A stretch of DNA of 64,000 nucleotides from Telmatospirillum sp. GTDB taxonomy: Bacteria > Pseudomonadota > Alphaproteobacteria > Rhodospirillales > Magnetospirillaceae. The number at the start of each line of letters is the position of its first letter. Position 1 is the stretch's first letter. This document shows positions 17,825 to 28,297 of this stretch, one piece after another. The stretch lies in NCBI GenBank assembly GCA_031291415.1, contig JARLJB010000076.1, forward strand, positions 21,134-85,133, written 5' to 3'. The translations under genes were made by a program, and so were the position numbers. The notes beneath the pieces are model-generated. The model was given only the letters and a program-made list of their open reading frames with translations. It was not told the origin of the DNA and did no database searches.

Positions 17825-18865
17825 CTATTTGCGGCCCGACATCTGGTGGGTGAATTCCTTTCCACCGGGTCGCAGGGAGCCGTCCTCATTGAACAGCGAA
17901 ACCGTCGCCGGCGTGTCGATGCTGAACCAGATAGCCGGATTGATGCCGGCGGCGAAGGCGGCGCGCAACAAGGGGCGGACGAAGATCGGATCGGCGTCCC
18001 ACCGCCACTGTCCAATTTCATTGCTCATGACCGGTTTGCCGGTGGCACGGGAAAGAACGCTGGCGACGTTGGCGAAAACGCCGGCATCGTGGCCGTACCA
18101 ATGGATATTAACCCGATCGATCGGGGCACTCCTATAAACGGGCAACAGCAGATCGGCCTCGCGCAAAAGGGAGGCGGTCAAAGCGGCCGGTACCTGCGCC
18201 GGAGTCTGATAGATGCAAAGCTTACCGCCGGTTTGGCTGTTGGCATCGTCGTAGAAAGCCCGTTTGGCGAAATCGCAAGCGGTTTCGGGCGGCCCGCGTT
18301 CCAGGAGAGCCAGCCACGTGATGGCCGCCGCCGCGTCGCCGGAAAGCCCACCGTTGGCGCAAGCAACGCCTTTGGCATGGGCGACGCCGCAGGCAAGGGT
18401 TAATTCGCGCAGGTAGGCGGCCGCCAATTCGCCGCCTGTCGTACCGGCTTGGTAGAACTGCGGATTGTTTTCTTCGTTCTCGACAACCAGAATGTCGGGC
18501 TTCCAAACGTCCAGAACAGAGGCCAACGTGCGCTTGTAGCCTTCCGGATCGCCCGGTGCGGTCGACGGCCGCCGCGGCGCGTAATCGCGTCCGCCATTGC
18601 GGACGGTCAATGCGACTTTCAAGCCGGCTCGGGCCGGGCTCGCACAAGGCGCACAGGAGGAACCTGTTTTCCACCGGTCAAGAAATACCGCCGGCGGTCG
18701 GAACCATGCGACGCCAAGTCCGCGGGCCCTTGCTGCCAGTAACGAGAGATCATCCTGGCTACCAGGCCACAGCATGATTCCGAAAGGGTTTTCGGCCATC
18801 GCGCTTTCGGCCATTAGGGCCAGAGTGACAAGAATGCCAAGGCAGAGACGACGGATCGACGGCAC
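17825..18865 (-). CDS. Secreted glycoside hydrolase-like (TIM-barrel) protein
   Basis: 346 aa with a signal peptide (positive start MPSIRRLC, hydrophobic core to ~20, cleavage near AMA-EN at 24-25), so it should be periplasmic or secreted. The mature part looks like a clan-A type sugar hydrolase barrel. Candidate catalytic acids are Glu129 or Glu131 (LVVENEENN, end of strand 4) and Glu283 (MSNEIGQW, strand 7), with NIHWYGHD at 253-260 on strand 6. I cannot name a family, and substrate is unknown. It stands alone, divergent from nadA. A second secreted glycosidase-like gene lies at 44874-46064. Confidence 0.65.
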   Translation of the reverse strand: MPSIRRLCLGILVTLALMAESAMAENPFGIMLWPGSQDDLSLLAARARGLGVAWFRPPAVFLDRWKTGSSCAPCASPARAGLKVALTVRNGGRDYAPRRPSTAPGDPEGYKRTLASVLDVWKPDILVVENEENNPQFYQAGTTGGELAAAYLRELTLACGVAHAKGVACANGGLSGDAAAAITWLALLERGPPETACDFAKRAFYDDANSQTGGKLCIYQTPAQVPAALTASLLREADLLLPVYRSAPIDRVNIHWYGHDAGVFANVASVLSRATGKPVMSNEIGQWRWDADPIFVRPLLRAAFAAGINPAIWFSIDTPATVSLFNEDGSLRPGGKEFTHQMSGRK

Positions 18866-19200
18866 TTGGGGACTCCCATCCTGATCGCCTCATGATGCGG
18901 CCTCGGAGATCGAGCGGCAAGGACTGCCGGGACGCAGGAAGCGGGAAGCGGGAAAAAACGGAAGATGCTTGCATTGCAGGCAATCGAGGCCGAAATAGAG
19001 AAGCCAGATCAAATTTTGGTCAGGCCCGTCGGCGATCACGCCGGTTGCGGTGCAGAATCGAATTCTGTTGTGATGCTGCCGTTCGCATGGTTACAAGCAG
19101 AATCAATGTAGTTCGGCATTCCGATGAACGTCCGAGGCTGCAAGATGGGGCGCGGGCGGCAATGCCCGTTGGTAACGGCTTTCGAAAAGGAGTGTCGGCA
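18866..19200. other. Upstream region of the nad operon
   Basis: About 335 bases between the divergent glycosidase-like gene and nadA. The nadA frame stays open back to 18892, but the extension (Arg-rich, low complexity) does not resemble NadA, so it is treated as leader. Promoters of both genes should be here; no regulator site was recognised. Confidence 0.45.
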
Positions 19201-20211
19201 TTGGACACGGTCGTTCTGCCTGAACGGGAATCGCTGAAAGAGGACAAGATCGACCCGACGCTCGATCTGCCGGGCGAGATAGAGCGCCTGCGCCGAGAGC
19301 GCAAGGCCGTTATTCTGGCCCACTATTACCAGGACGGCGAAATTCAGGATCTGGCCGATTTCGTCGGCGACTCTCTCGATCTGTCGCGCAAGGCGGCGGC
19401 GACCGATGCCGAGGTCATCGTCTTTTGCGGTGTGCGTTTCATGGGCGAGGTGGCGAAGATCGTCAGTCCGGACAAGACCGTGCTGATTCCCGACGCCGAA
19501 GCCGGCTGCTCTCTCGAAGAATCCTGTCGGCCGGACGCTTTTCGCCGCTTTCGCGAAGAACATCCGGATCATCTTGCGGTGACCTACATCAATTGTTCGG
19601 CGGAAGTGAAGGCGCTGTCCGACGTCATCGTCACGTCATCGAACGCCGAAAGCATTCTGGCGCAACTGCCGAACGACCGGCCGGTGCTGTTCGCTCCCGA
19701 CCGCCATCTCGGCAGCTATCTGGCCAAGAAAAGCGGCCGGCCAATGACTCTTTGGCCGGGGAGTTGCATCATTCACGAGCAATTCTCCGAACGTGAACTG
19801 ATCAAGCAGAAGGCTCATCATCCGCGGGCCCTGGTTGCCGCGCATCCGGAATGCCCGGAAGGAATTCTCAAGCATGCCGATCTGGTCGGGTCGACCCGCG
19901 CGATTCTCGATTTTGTGCTGACCAACGAGGCCAATGAGTTCATCATCGCCACCGAGCCGCACATCATTCATCAGATGGAGAAGGCGGCTCCGCACAAGAC
20001 GTTCATCGCCGCCGTCGGCATGGACGGCAGCTGCGATTGCGCCCGCTGCCCATTCATGGCCAAGAATACGCTGGAAAAGATCTATCTTTGTCTCGTCAAT
20101 AACGCTCCCCGCATCGAACTTCCCGAAGAGTTGCGCTTGGCAGCCTTGAAGCCGCTTCAACGCATGCTCGACATGTCGGTAAATGTGAATGTCAGTCCAA
20201 CCGCCTCTTGA
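19201..20211 (+). CDS. nadA: Quinolinate synthase
   Basis: Condenses iminoaspartate with dihydroxyacetone phosphate to quinolinate, the second step of de novo NAD synthesis, using a [4Fe-4S] cluster. 336 aa from a TTG at 19201, preceded by AAAAGGAG (19185-19192) with 8-base spacing; an ATG at 19162 is the alternative. Family landmarks: ILAHYYQDGEIQDLADFVGDSL, VFCGVRFMGE, NCSAEVKA, VTSSNAE, WPGSCIIHEQF, HPECPE and the C-terminal GSCDCARCPFM. Candidate cluster cysteines are in FCGV, HPECPE and CARCPFM. It is first in the nadA-nadC-nadB operon and overlaps nadC by 23 bp. Confidence 0.96.
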   Translation: MDTVVLPERESLKEDKIDPTLDLPGEIERLRRERKAVILAHYYQDGEIQDLADFVGDSLDLSRKAAATDAEVIVFCGVRFMGEVAKIVSPDKTVLIPDAEAGCSLEESCRPDAFRRFREEHPDHLAVTYINCSAEVKALSDVIVTSSNAESILAQLPNDRPVLFAPDRHLGSYLAKKSGRPMTLWPGSCIIHEQFSERELIKQKAHHPRALVAAHPECPEGILKHADLVGSTRAILDFVLTNEANEFIIATEPHIIHQMEKAAPHKTFIAAVGMDGSCDCARCPFMAKNTLEKIYLCLVNNAPRIELPEELRLAALKPLQRMLDMSVNVNVSPTAS

Positions 20212-21043
20212 CCTGCAATCCGCTATTTCGAAACTGATCGACGTCGCTTTGGCCGAGGATATCGGTCCAGGGGATGTCACCAGTTCCTCGGTCATCCCCG
20301 CCAACCTGCGCTTTTCCGGCGTGATGGAAGCGCGCGAGCCGATGATCGCCGCCGGCCTTCCCTTTGCCGTCGAGATCTTTCACCGGGTCGTGCCGGAGGC
20401 GTCGTTCACCCCCAAGGTCAACGATGGCGACACCGTAGCTGCCGGGGCGACCCTGGCCGAGCTGGAAGGCCCCGCCCAGGGGTTGCTGACGGCGGAACGG
20501 ACTGCGCTTAACCTTCTTCAGCACCTTTCGGGGATAGCTACCTTGACCCGGCGGTATGTCGATGCGATCGCCGGAACCGGCGCGGTCCTTCTCGATACCC
20601 GCAAGACTATTCCCGGTTTGCGCCAAGCGGCAAAATACGCGACCCGCATGGGCGGCGCGCAGAACCATCGGATGGGCCTCTACGATGGTGTGTTGATCAA
20701 AGACAACCACATCGCCGTGTGCGGTTCGCTGGCCGAAGCAGTCAGGCGGGCCAAGATTGCCGCGCCTGGGAAAGTCGAGGTCGAATGCGACACGCTCGAT
20801 CAGGTGGAGCAAGCCGTTCGGGCGGAAGCGGACATTATTCTTCTCGACAATATGTCCCCCGAAATCCTGCGTCGCGCCGTCAAGCTGATCGATCGACGGG
20901 CCAAGACCGAGGCGTCGGGCGGCGTTACCCTTGAAACAATCCGCGCCATTGCCGAGAGCGGCGTGGATTTCATCTCTGTGGGCCGATTGACCCAGTCGGC
21001 TGCGGCTGTCGATATCGGTCTTGATTGGAAGGCATGTCGATGA
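20189..21043 (+). CDS. nadC: Nicotinate-nucleotide pyrophosphorylase (carboxylating)
   Basis: Converts quinolinate and PRPP to nicotinate mononucleotide with loss of CO2. 284 aa, the usual length. Landmarks: [14 protein letters not shown] (about 19-32), [67 protein letters not shown], and [10 protein letters not shown] at the end. The ATG at 20189 lies inside the end of nadA, in a different frame, so the two are translationally coupled. The stop overlaps the nadB start (ATGA). Confidence 0.97.
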   Translation: MSVQPPLDLQSAISKLIDVALAEDIGPGDVTSSSVIPANLRFSGVMEAREPMIAAGLPFAVEIFHRVVPEASFTPKVNDGDTVAAGATLAELEGPAQGLLTAERTALNLLQHLSGIATLTRRYVDAIAGTGAVLLDTRKTIPGLRQAAKYATRMGGAQNHRMGLYDGVLIKDNHIAVCGSLAEAVRRAKIAAPGKVEVECDTLDQVEQAVRAEADIILLDNMSPEILRRAVKLIDRRAKTEASGGVTLETIRAIAESGVDFISVGRLTQSAAAVDIGLDWKACR

Positions 21044-22668
21044 GCGCATCCGTTGTCAATTGTGACGTTCTGGTGATCGGCAGTGGTGCCGGTGGCCTGA
21101 CCGTCGCCTTGCAACTGGCCCCGCAGGTCAGTGTCGCGGTTTTGTCGAAGGGAGAGCTTGCCGAAGGCAGCACGCTTCATGCGCAAGGTGGTATCGCCGC
21201 CGTGCTTGATGCCGCCGATTCCACCGAATTTCATGTCGCCGACACCCTGATCGCCGGCGACGGCCTTTGCGATCCGTCCGTCGTCCGTTTCGTCGTCGAA
21301 AACGCCAAGGACGCCATCGGTAAGCTGATCGGCTATGGCGTGCAGTTCACCCGGGCGGAAGTCGCCGACGGGAAACTGGCCTACCACCTGACTCGTGAAG
21401 GCGGCCACTCCCGTCGCCGCATCATTCACGCCGCCGATGCGACCGGCCGCGAGGTGGAGACCACGCTGGAACGCCGCATTCGGGAAACCGCCAATATCTC
21501 CATCTTCGAACATCACCTTGCCATCGATCTGCTGCGTGAGAAGGATGATACAGGCCGTCCGGGACGATGCGTCGGCGCCTATGCTCTCGACCGCAAGACC
21601 GGATCGGTTACGCTGTTTCGGGCGCGCGCCGTCGTGTTGGCGACGGGCGGTGCCAGCAAGGTCTATCTCTATTCATCGAACCCGGACGCCTGCACCGGCG
21701 ATGGAATCGCCATGGCCTGGCGCGCCGGATGCCGGGTCGCCAATCTGGAATTCATGCAGTTCCATCCAACCTGTCTTTACCATCCGCAGGCCAAGAGTTT
21801 CCTGATCTCCGAGGCGGTGCGCGGCGAGGGCGGCCGGTTGCTGCTGCCCAACGGCGAGCGTTTCATGCCGCGCTTCGACAGCCGCGGCGAATTGGCACCG
21901 CGCGACGTGGTGGCGCGGGCCATCGACCACGAGATGAAACGGTTGGGCGTCGAGTATGTGAATCTCGACATCAGCCACCAACCGGCCGATTTCATCACCA
22001 GCCATTTTCCGACGATCCATGCCAAATGTCTGGAGCTTGGTATCGATATCACCCGTGAACCGATCCCGGTCGTCCCGGCGGCGCATTACACCTGCGGCGG
22101 CGTGATGACCAACAAGCAGGGACAGACCGACGTGGCGGGGCTGTATGCGGTCGGTGAGGTTGCCTTCACCGGATTGCACGGGGCCAACCGCATGGCCAGC
22201 AATTCATTGCTTGAATGCCTGGTGTACGGAGCTGCGGCGGCGGCCGACATCGTCGATCGCCTGCCGCAATTACCGGTGCCGGCGGATCTGCCGGAATGGG
22301 ATGAGAGCTGGGTGACCGATTCCGACGACGAAGTGGTGGTGGCCCACAACTGGGACGAACTCCGCCGGTTCATGTGGGACTATGTCGGGATCGTGCGTTC
22401 CACGAAACGACTGGAGCGCGCCTGCCATCGCGTCGATATGCTGCGGACCGAAATCGCCGATTACTATGGTAAGTTCCGGGTTAGCAACGACCTTCTCGAA
22501 CTTCGCAATCTGGCTTTGGTGGCCGAGCTGATCATTCGGTCGGCGATGGCAAGACGAGAGAGCCGTGGATTGCACTACACCATCGACTATGGCTATCCGG
22601 ACCCCGTTGCGGCGCCGCAAAACACCATCCTGGTGCCGGAAGGCTTCCGTCTGGCTCCTGGCGCCTAG
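21040..22668 (+). CDS. nadB: L-aspartate oxidase
   Basis: An FAD enzyme that oxidises L-aspartate to iminoaspartate, the first step of de novo NAD synthesis, supplying NadA. 542 aa from the ATG at 21040, chosen for the ATGA overlap with the nadC stop and the GGAAGG site about 8 bases upstream; ATG 21034 is too close to that site. The FAD fold starts at [13 protein letters not shown], followed by [11 protein letters not shown], the His/Arg active-site region [35 protein letters not shown] and a helical C-terminal domain. Third gene of the operon; REP-like repeats follow it. Confidence 0.96.
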   Translation: MSASVVNCDVLVIGSGAGGLTVALQLAPQVSVAVLSKGELAEGSTLHAQGGIAAVLDAADSTEFHVADTLIAGDGLCDPSVVRFVVENAKDAIGKLIGYGVQFTRAEVADGKLAYHLTREGGHSRRRIIHAADATGREVETTLERRIRETANISIFEHHLAIDLLREKDDTGRPGRCVGAYALDRKTGSVTLFRARAVVLATGGASKVYLYSSNPDACTGDGIAMAWRAGCRVANLEFMQFHPTCLYHPQAKSFLISEAVRGEGGRLLLPNGERFMPRFDSRGELAPRDVVARAIDHEMKRLGVEYVNLDISHQPADFITSHFPTIHAKCLELGIDITREPIPVVPAAHYTCGGVMTNKQGQTDVAGLYAVGEVAFTGLHGANRMASNSLLECLVYGAAAAADIVDRLPQLPVPADLPEWDESWVTDSDDEVVVAHNWDELRRFMWDYVGIVRSTKRLERACHRVDMLRTEIADYYGKFRVSNDLLELRNLALVAELIIRSAMARRESRGLHYTIDYGYPDPVAAPQNTILVPEGFRLAPGA

Positions 22669-22774
22669 GGCCTGTCGTCAGCTATGAATTTTCGGCCACA
22701 TTTTCCCGTCATCCCCGCTTTCGCGTTAGGGCATGCACACATCTTGAGTATTCGTGTTGTATCAATGACATAGA

Positions 22775-22942
22775 CCCTCGCCCGCTTTGCGGGAGAGGGA
22801 GGGGCCCGCGAAGCGGGGGGTGAGGGGAAAGGTGATCTCAAACAATGACGTATCGTTGAAAATAACAATAATATTATAACGTTATACGATATCCCCTCAC
22901 CCTCCCACCGCTCCGCCGTGGGCCCCGCCCGCCAAGCGGGCT
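22775..22942. repeat. Composite inverted-repeat element
   Basis: A hairpin CCCTC-G-CCCGC / GCGGG-A-GAGGG (22775-22799) and the following CCCGCGAAGCGGGG palindrome are followed by GGGGTGAGGGG. An inverted copy of the last motif, CCCCTCACCCT, starts at 22893 and leads into another GGGC...GCCC palindrome. The two ends thus face each other across an AT-rich spacer. Sequences of this GCGGGAGAGGG type are scattered between genes in many proteobacteria. Confidence 0.6.
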
Positions 22943-22974
22943 ACCGGATTCACACATCTCTGTCCGTTTTATCC

Positions 22975-23058
22975 CGTCATTCCCGCGCAAGCGGGAATCC
23001 ATGCGGCGCAAGGGCGCAGTTCCGCCGGTTGTGGATTCCCGCTTGCGCGGGAATGACG
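22975..23058. repeat. REP-like palindrome (CGTCATTCCCGCGCAAGCGGGAATCCA type)
   Basis: The left arm at 22975-23001 is repeated in inverted orientation at 23032-23058, each arm itself containing the short hairpin CCCGCGCAAGCGGG or its mirror. The spacer is about 30 bases. This is a familiar intergenic repeat type in proteobacteria, and the head-to-head pair resembles a BIME. Confidence 0.8.
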
Positions 23059-23191
23059 ACATCCTTCTAAGAGGCATTTCTCAGGTGCGTGCTTGAAAAA
23101 CAAAACAAATTCATAGATGTGTGCATGCCCCAGCCCTGGGTTATCAGAACCGGGATCCCCGTAGCTTCGGGATCACCGGTTCCGATAGTCA

Positions 23192-25291
23192 TTACGACTT
23201 TTGGATCTTCCCGAGGAAACCGGCTACTTCGCCTTTCAGATCGGACGACTGCTGGCGCATTGCCTCGGCGGCCGAGCTGACCTCCGTCGAAACGGTGCGC
23301 GATCGATCGACGGCTTGGCTGACATCTCCCATCAAAGTGCTGATGCGGTTCGTCGCTTCCGCCACGTCATGGACGTTTCTGGCAATTTCATTGGTTGCCG
23401 CGCCTTGTTGTTCAATGGCCGCGGCAATTGTCGTTGTGACGGTTCCCATTTCACGGATGACATCGGACATCGATCGCACACCATCGACGGCGTCACCGGT
23501 CATCGATTGGATTTGTGCGATCTGCTGAGCGATTTCCTCGGTCGCCCGGGCGGTTTGGGTCGCAAGGCTTTTGACCTCGCTGGCGACGACGGCAAATCCC
23601 TTTCCCGCTTCACCGGCCCTTGCCGCCTCGATGGTGGCATTGAGCGCCAGAAGATTGGTTTGACTGGCGATATCGTTGATCAGGGTGATGATCTCACCGA
23701 TTTTCTGACTGGCGTCGGCCAAACCCGAGATCGATTGATCTGTTGCTTTCGCCTTGCTGATTGCGTCGTTGGTGATGCGGGTCGATTGGCTCATTTGACG
23801 GCCGATTTCGGCGACGGAGGTCGACAATTGCTCGGTGGCCGCGGCCACCGTGTTGACGCTCGCCGACGCTTCGGTTGCCGCTGCGGCGACCGAGGTGGAG
23901 GTCTTGCTGGAGAGTTCGGCCGTCTCGCTCATCGTTTGAGCGGCGCTCACCAACGATGAGACGGCCTGGTCGGCCGACGTAAGGTTGCGTCCGACCTGTC
24001 CATCGAATTGACGGCACAGCCCTTCCATGGCCTGGGCGCGTTGGACCTGTTCCTCCTGCTCGCGCGCCCGGACGTCGGCGGCTTCCTTGGCGCGCCGACC
24101 ATTTTCGCGAAGCACGGTCAGGGCTTCCGACATCTGGCCGATTTCGTCACCACGGGAGTTGGTGGCAATCTGTACCGAATAGTCTTGTTCGGCCAAGCGG
24201 GCGATGATCTTGGTCAGTGTCAGGATCTGGCCGCTGACCCGGCGGCCGACGATGACGAAGCCGAACCCAGCCAAAGCGACGGCAGCAGCCAGCAGCAGGC
24301 CATTGATGATGAGCCCGCGCCACGCTTTCGAAGACTGTTCGTCAGCCCGGGCAACCATCTCATCGAGCGCAAGATTTACCACGTCGACGATATAGCCGTT
24401 CTTTTCTGTTTCATTGTTGTGCAAATTATTGATGGCGATCCCCGGGTCTTGCCCGGCAACGAGTTTGGCGGGCAGGGCGGTGATCGAATCGGCGTAGGAG
24501 CCGACGAAGTTCACGTTGCCTTTGGCGACACCGTCGACCAGGGCCTTCGACGTGTCAGGGCGCGAGGTTGCCTCGGTGACCAGTTTCCATGCCAGCAGCG
24601 CGCGTGCCCTGTCCTCCTGCCAACCGATCAGGTCGGCCGTCTGCCACGGCCGTCCGGCCGCGATGGCGTATTGGAGGCGCGACGAGGATGCTCCGATATT
24701 GAGACGCGTGGTCCAGGCCGCCCGCTTGATCGACAAAAGATGATCGACCACCGGATCGATCAGTTTCATCGAGGATTCAAGGAGATCGCTGGTCGCAACG
24801 ACGGCATCGAGAAGGCTCTGTGTCGCCTTGGGATAATCGTCGAGCAACGTCGGATCGCGTGCCGTCTTGTCCTGACGCAAGGCCGCGTCGACTTTGGCCC
24901 TGGCGGCGACAACCGCATCATGCTTGGCTTTCAAGGTCGACACGACAGCCGGCAGGCCTGTCACCTCAAGCGAATCAAGGATCTTGAGGCTTTCCGCGTA
25001 CCCTGCCTCGGCGCTCTGCCGGTAGCCTTCGATATCGCTGGTGGCCGACCCGTCGATTGCGGATTGCCCGCTGAGACCCAAAATTTCAACACCACGGCCC
25101 AGGCGAAAGGCCATCAGGGTCTTGAACAAGCTTCGACTGGCCGACGCCTGGGCGGTAACACGATGGGCGTCGGCGTTGCGGTGGACCGAATCGATCAGGC
25201 TGTTGGTGGTGAGGACCACCAACAGCAAGCCCATGATTCCGATCACCAGTCCAAGAAGGGTGCGAATGGACAGTGTTGCCCTGTCTGGCAT
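23192..25291 (-). CDS. Methyl-accepting chemotaxis protein, 699-aa family member A
   Basis: 699 aa, with an ATG at 25291 and GGGAGAGG about 6 bases upstream. A membrane helix lies near 9-31 ([21 protein letters not shown]). The periplasmic region of ~300 residues is helical and is not a Cache or standard four-helix-bundle domain. A second helix is near 337-358, HAMP near 360-412, and the signalling domain has the tip [20 protein letters not shown]. The same length, start (SIRxxLGLLVG) and internal motif [20 protein letters not shown] appear in two plus-strand receptors (31639 and 34969), so the three are paralogues. The tail is FLGKIQKS. Ligand unknown. Confidence 0.94.
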   Translation of the reverse strand: MPDRATLSIRTLLGLVIGIMGLLLVVLTTNSLIDSVHRNADAHRVTAQASASRSLFKTLMAFRLGRGVEILGLSGQSAIDGSATSDIEGYRQSAEAGYAESLKILDSLEVTGLPAVVSTLKAKHDAVVAARAKVDAALRQDKTARDPTLLDDYPKATQSLLDAVVATSDLLESSMKLIDPVVDHLLSIKRAAWTTRLNIGASSSRLQYAIAAGRPWQTADLIGWQEDRARALLAWKLVTEATSRPDTSKALVDGVAKGNVNFVGSYADSITALPAKLVAGQDPGIAINNLHNNETEKNGYIVDVVNLALDEMVARADEQSSKAWRGLIINGLLLAAAVALAGFGFVIVGRRVSGQILTLTKIIARLAEQDYSVQIATNSRGDEIGQMSEALTVLRENGRRAKEAADVRAREQEEQVQRAQAMEGLCRQFDGQVGRNLTSADQAVSSLVSAAQTMSETAELSSKTSTSVAAAATEASASVNTVAAATEQLSTSVAEIGRQMSQSTRITNDAISKAKATDQSISGLADASQKIGEIITLINDIASQTNLLALNATIEAARAGEAGKGFAVVASEVKSLATQTARATEEIAQQIAQIQSMTGDAVDGVRSMSDVIREMGTVTTTIAAAIEQQGAATNEIARNVHDVAEATNRISTLMGDVSQAVDRSRTVSTEVSSAAEAMRQQSSDLKGEVAGFLGKIQKS

Positions 25292-25492
25292 TTTTGTTCC
25301 TCTCCCTTGGAGTCTGCAGTGTTATGGGTGGTCAACGACGGGGTGATAGTCTTTGATGGCAATATCACCCAAACCTGTCAGACAGGTTTCCATGGTGCGA
25401 CAAAGACGCCACGATGGCAAGAGCCTTTGTCGCGCGCCATCGTTCGGAGCCCGCGCGATCCATCGGAAGAGCGGGGAGAAGAAGCAGGCTTT

Positions 25493-25517
25493 AGCCGAAG
25501 CGCAACGCGCTTCGGCT
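25493..25517 (-). terminator. Hairpin directly after the soluble chemoreceptor
   Basis: AGCCGAAGCGC and GCGCTTCGGCT form an 11-bp perfect stem with a three-base loop, beginning immediately at the stop codon of the minus-strand gene. There is no long T run after it, so it may be a Rho-independent terminator of low efficiency or an mRNA-stabilising hairpin. Confidence 0.6.
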
Positions 25518-26923
25518 CATCTCACGCGGTAGCCCAGTCGAAATCCACCCCAGTGACGGCCCTTGACGAGAATTGGGGCCGACAGATCCTTCATCAAAAT
25601 GAACTGATTACCGCCCATGTCCCGACGGTAGGTTTGCAGCAGGAAAGCTTTGGTATTGCGTCCGGCCCGGAGTCCCGTGCGATCGTCGAAGATACGTCGG
25701 TTGCGGCAGTTGGCATTGTTCCACACGACATCTTTGCCTTGTGGCTTGGAAAATTTCAGATTGTGGGTGGGAAGATAGCCGTTGCGATCGACGGCTGCGC
25801 AAAAAACCACCCGTGTTTCAAATTCCAGCAGCGGTTCTTGAACCGCCGGCAGCACCGCGTCGGTAAAGCGGGTGAACCGCGTGAGAAATTGCTGGGGATT
25901 GCTCCCCTCGATCGGCTGGTAGGACTCATCAAACAAATCCGTCATCGAAATGCGACCGGTTTCCATACCCTCTTCGAACAGCGCGGCAATCTTGGCCGCT
26001 GTTTTAAGAACAATGTCGGCAATGGCGCTGTCTGAGGTCGGTAACCCGGTCGATGCCACGAGATTCATCAACTGCTCGCCGGTTTCCAGGGCTGCCCGGA
26101 TCCGATCATCGGCGTGCTTCAGAGACTCCGACGTATTTTGTACACCAGCAAAGAACTTGTCGATTTCTCCCAAGACATCCTGGCAATGGGAAAGGCTATC
26201 CGTGGCCGCCTGTGAGATGTTGTCGACCTTGCCGCCGACCGTGCCGATGGCGGTATTGAATCCTTCCAGGGCGCCATTGATGACACCAACCCCCTGGTTG
26301 ACGGAATCAGCGATATCGATCGTGGCCGTGCTGGTTTCGATCAACTGTCCGACATTGTTCGACAGTTCACCGACCGTCGTGTCGATTCCCGTTGTCGCCG
26401 TATCTGTCTGGCGGGCCAAAGTTTTGACCTCGGTCGCGACCACCGCGAAACCCTTTCCGGCTTCACCGGCCCGTGCCGCCTCGATCGTGGCGTTGAGCGC
26501 CAGAAGATTGGTCTGTCTGGCGATTCCCTGGATATGCCGGGACGTACCGCGAACTGCGTTAAGCGAGCCCTCAAGCGTACTCAGCCGTTTCTCAATGGCC
26601 TGCACGGATGTGACCAGGCGTTGGATTTCGCCCAGGGATGCGGCCACCGTGGCCAGTGATTGCGACGACTGGCTGGCCGCCTCGCCAGTGACCTGGCTCG
26701 TTTCCCGTCCGGCTTGATCGATCTTACCGATGGAATCGCGTAATCCATGGGTCAAATCGCGCAGATGGGCGAAGAGGGTTTCTTGGTGCGCGACGAAATG
26801 GGTCAAGCTTTCGATGGTGCCGGAGATCTCCGCGACTTCCAGGCTGAGATCTTCCACCTTGTCCAGCAAGGAGAGTACGAAAGCCGAGAGATCTTGACCT
26901 TGCTTCGTCGAGGTGTCGGTCAT
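25517..26923 (-). CDS. Soluble chemoreceptor with N-terminal signalling domain and C-terminal sensor
   Basis: 468 aa with no membrane helix. The order is reversed relative to classical receptors: the signalling domain fills residues ~30-290 (tip [20 protein letters not shown], 135-154) and the sensor is C-terminal (~300-468). The sensor carries a striking conserved block: [13 protein letters not shown] (376-388), [14 protein letters not shown] (401-414), [10 protein letters not shown] and [12 protein letters not shown] recognise this C-terminal block from many alphaproteobacterial chemoreceptors; it resembles a Cache/PAS-type fold. His387 and Cys406 are candidate ligand or metal contacts (inference). 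It lies upstream of receptor A on the same strand, with a 225-bp gap. Confidence 0.9.
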   Translation of the reverse strand: MTDTSTKQGQDLSAFVLSLLDKVEDLSLEVAEISGTIESLTHFVAHQETLFAHLRDLTHGLRDSIGKIDQAGRETSQVTGEAASQSSQSLATVAASLGEIQRLVTSVQAIEKRLSTLEGSLNAVRGTSRHIQGIARQTNLLALNATIEAARAGEAGKGFAVVATEVKTLARQTDTATTGIDTTVGELSNNVGQLIETSTATIDIADSVNQGVGVINGALEGFNTAIGTVGGKVDNISQAATDSLSHCQDVLGEIDKFFAGVQNTSESLKHADDRIRAALETGEQLMNLVASTGLPTSDSAIADIVLKTAAKIAALFEEGMETGRISMTDLFDESYQPIEGSNPQQFLTRFTRFTDAVLPAVQEPLLEFETRVVFCAAVDRNGYLPTHNLKFSKPQGKDVVWNNANCRNRRIFDDRTGLRAGRNTKAFLLQTYRRDMGGNQFILMKDLSAPILVKGRHWGGFRLGYRVR

Positions 26924-27100
26924 TTCCTGTCCTTTTCCCGCATTGTTGGGTTTTTCGATAGGCCTGCAGCCCGTCCGTAGAGCATTTCTTGTAATGCTAT
27001 CCTATCGGTTGTGCTGCGTGCAGCTCGAATTATCAACGGCAGAAAAGGGAGTCTCGGCAGGCCCGTTCAGGAAATGATCAGATCGTTTCCAGAGCGAGAC

Positions 27101-28297
27101 TCAGCGGGTGTTCTGAGCATCGGTCAGGGTTCGTGCGGCCACGACACCAGAGTGGATTGCCCCTTCCAGCGTGCAAGGCAGACCCGTGGCAGTCCAGTCG
27201 CCGGCCAGAAACAGATTGTCCCCGGCCCGGACTCCGGGGCGGACGGCCTCGACGGCCGGCGTATGGTAGATCGTCGCCCGTTTCTCCTTGATTATCCGCG
27301 AAGCGACCGGAAGATCCTTTAGTTCCAAGGCCTTTGAGACATCGTTCCAGAGTATCTGACGAAGCTCTTCGACCGATCGTTCGGCTAGATCTCCGGCGGC
27401 AGAAACGGTAACCGAGAGAATATTTCCACGGACGAAAAGCCATTGGGCGGTTCCGCCAAGGAGTCCGACAAACCCGCCAGCTGGTAGTTTCGAGGGCGGA
27501 ACGGATAGCCGGAAATGAGCATTGACGATCGGACTGGCGGGCAATTTCGGTAGATCCGGCAAAAGACCGGCGGCCACGGCCCAAGGCAAGGCAAGGACGA
27601 CCTGGTCGTTTTGTCCGAGTTGGATCGTCTGGTCATCGAACGCCAATTCCCGGACCCGCTGGCCGCTAACCACCAACCGCCGCAGCGGGTGAGTGAAGCG
27701 AAGGTCGGCGCCGGTCGCGGCGAGGGAGGAGAGGGCAGGCGTAACGAAGGTGTCCGAGAGCGAATGGCGCACCACATAGGGCCGGCTGGCCGCCAGGCCG
27801 CGCCAAAGGGTGCGGGCCAGAACGCGACGAAAGACGTGCGCCGACGCATCCTCGGCCGGTGTATTCATCACCGCCAGAGCAATCGGTTCCCAAAATCGCC
27901 GATAATTGCGCGATGCGCCCAAAAGCCGGGCGATGTCGGTATCGGCTTCGTGCTGGATCTGCCAGGTTGAGGCGACAAGGGACGGGAACAGATGAAGCGG
28001 CGTTGCCGTCCACCGTTCGTTGGTCTTGAGGTCGACCATTGGAAAGGCGATGGGAGCGGGGGTGAGACGATCGGCCGCACCGATACGTCGGAGATAGGCG
28101 AACAGCGCCCGGTTGCCGCCCAGCACCATGTGCGTACCGTTATCGATCGTTTCGCCGATCGATGGCTCGTGCCAAGAGCGGCACCGCCCGCCAGCCTGTC
28201 CTGCCGATTCGTGAAGCACGACGTCGAGGCCGGCATCGACGGCGCCCAAGGCACAAGACAAACCGGCCAAGCCGGCGCCAACCACATGCAAAGTCAT
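27101..28297 (-). CDS. hpnE: Squalene-associated FAD-dependent desaturase, HpnE-like
   Basis: 398 aa from the ATG at 28297; the longer frame upstream is Cys/Arg-rich and unlike the family. It opens with an FAD-binding loop, TLHVVGAGLAGLSCALGAVD, then HESAGQAGGRCRSW and GTHMVLGGN, and closes with DNLFLAGDWTATGLPCTLEGAIHSG. This is the pattern of amine-oxidase-type flavoproteins and specifically of HpnE, which converts hydroxysqualene to squalene for hopanoid synthesis. Other hopanoid genes (hpnC, hpnD, shc) are not in the window. It is divergent from a squalene-synthase-fold gene 195 bp away. A general carotenoid-type desaturase is the alternative. Confidence 0.78.
   Translation of the reverse strand: MTLHVVGAGLAGLSCALGAVDAGLDVVLHESAGQAGGRCRSWHEPSIGETIDNGTHMVLGGNRALFAYLRRIGAADRLTPAPIAFPMVDLKTNERWTATPLHLFPSLVASTWQIQHEADTDIARLLGASRNYRRFWEPIALAVMNTPAEDASAHVFRRVLARTLWRGLAASRPYVVRHSLSDTFVTPALSSLAATGADLRFTHPLRRLVVSGQRVRELAFDDQTIQLGQNDQVVLALPWAVAAGLLPDLPKLPASPIVNAHFRLSVPPSKLPAGGFVGLLGGTAQWLFVRGNILSVTVSAAGDLAERSVEELRQILWNDVSKALELKDLPVASRIIKEKRATIYHTPAVEAVRPGVRAGDNLFLAGDWTATGLPCTLEGAIHSGVVAARTLTDAQNTR

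Larger units (their letters stand above)
22669..23191. other. Intergenic repeat region between nadB and a chemoreceptor
   Basis: More than 500 bases without a gene, packed with short GC-rich inverted repeats separated by an AT-rich stretch (22840-22890). Two repeat units are listed separately. A hairpin AACCGG-GATCCC / GGGATCA-CCGGTT (23147-23180) with a bulge lies just past the chemoreceptor stop and may terminate it. Confidence 0.65.

Noticed and set aside
18892..19200. Longer N-terminus for nadA.
   Set aside because: The extra ~100 residues are Arg-rich and have no counterpart in NadA, and a good ribosome site precedes the TTG at 19201.
22669..23191. A CRISPR array in the repeat-rich region after nadB.
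   Set aside because: The repeats are palindromes of differing sequence without regular spacing or unique spacers.
24008..26035. A 675-codon open frame on the plus strand.
   Set aside because: It lies antisense to two clear chemoreceptor genes and its translation matches no family; it is a frame kept open by GC-rich codon use.
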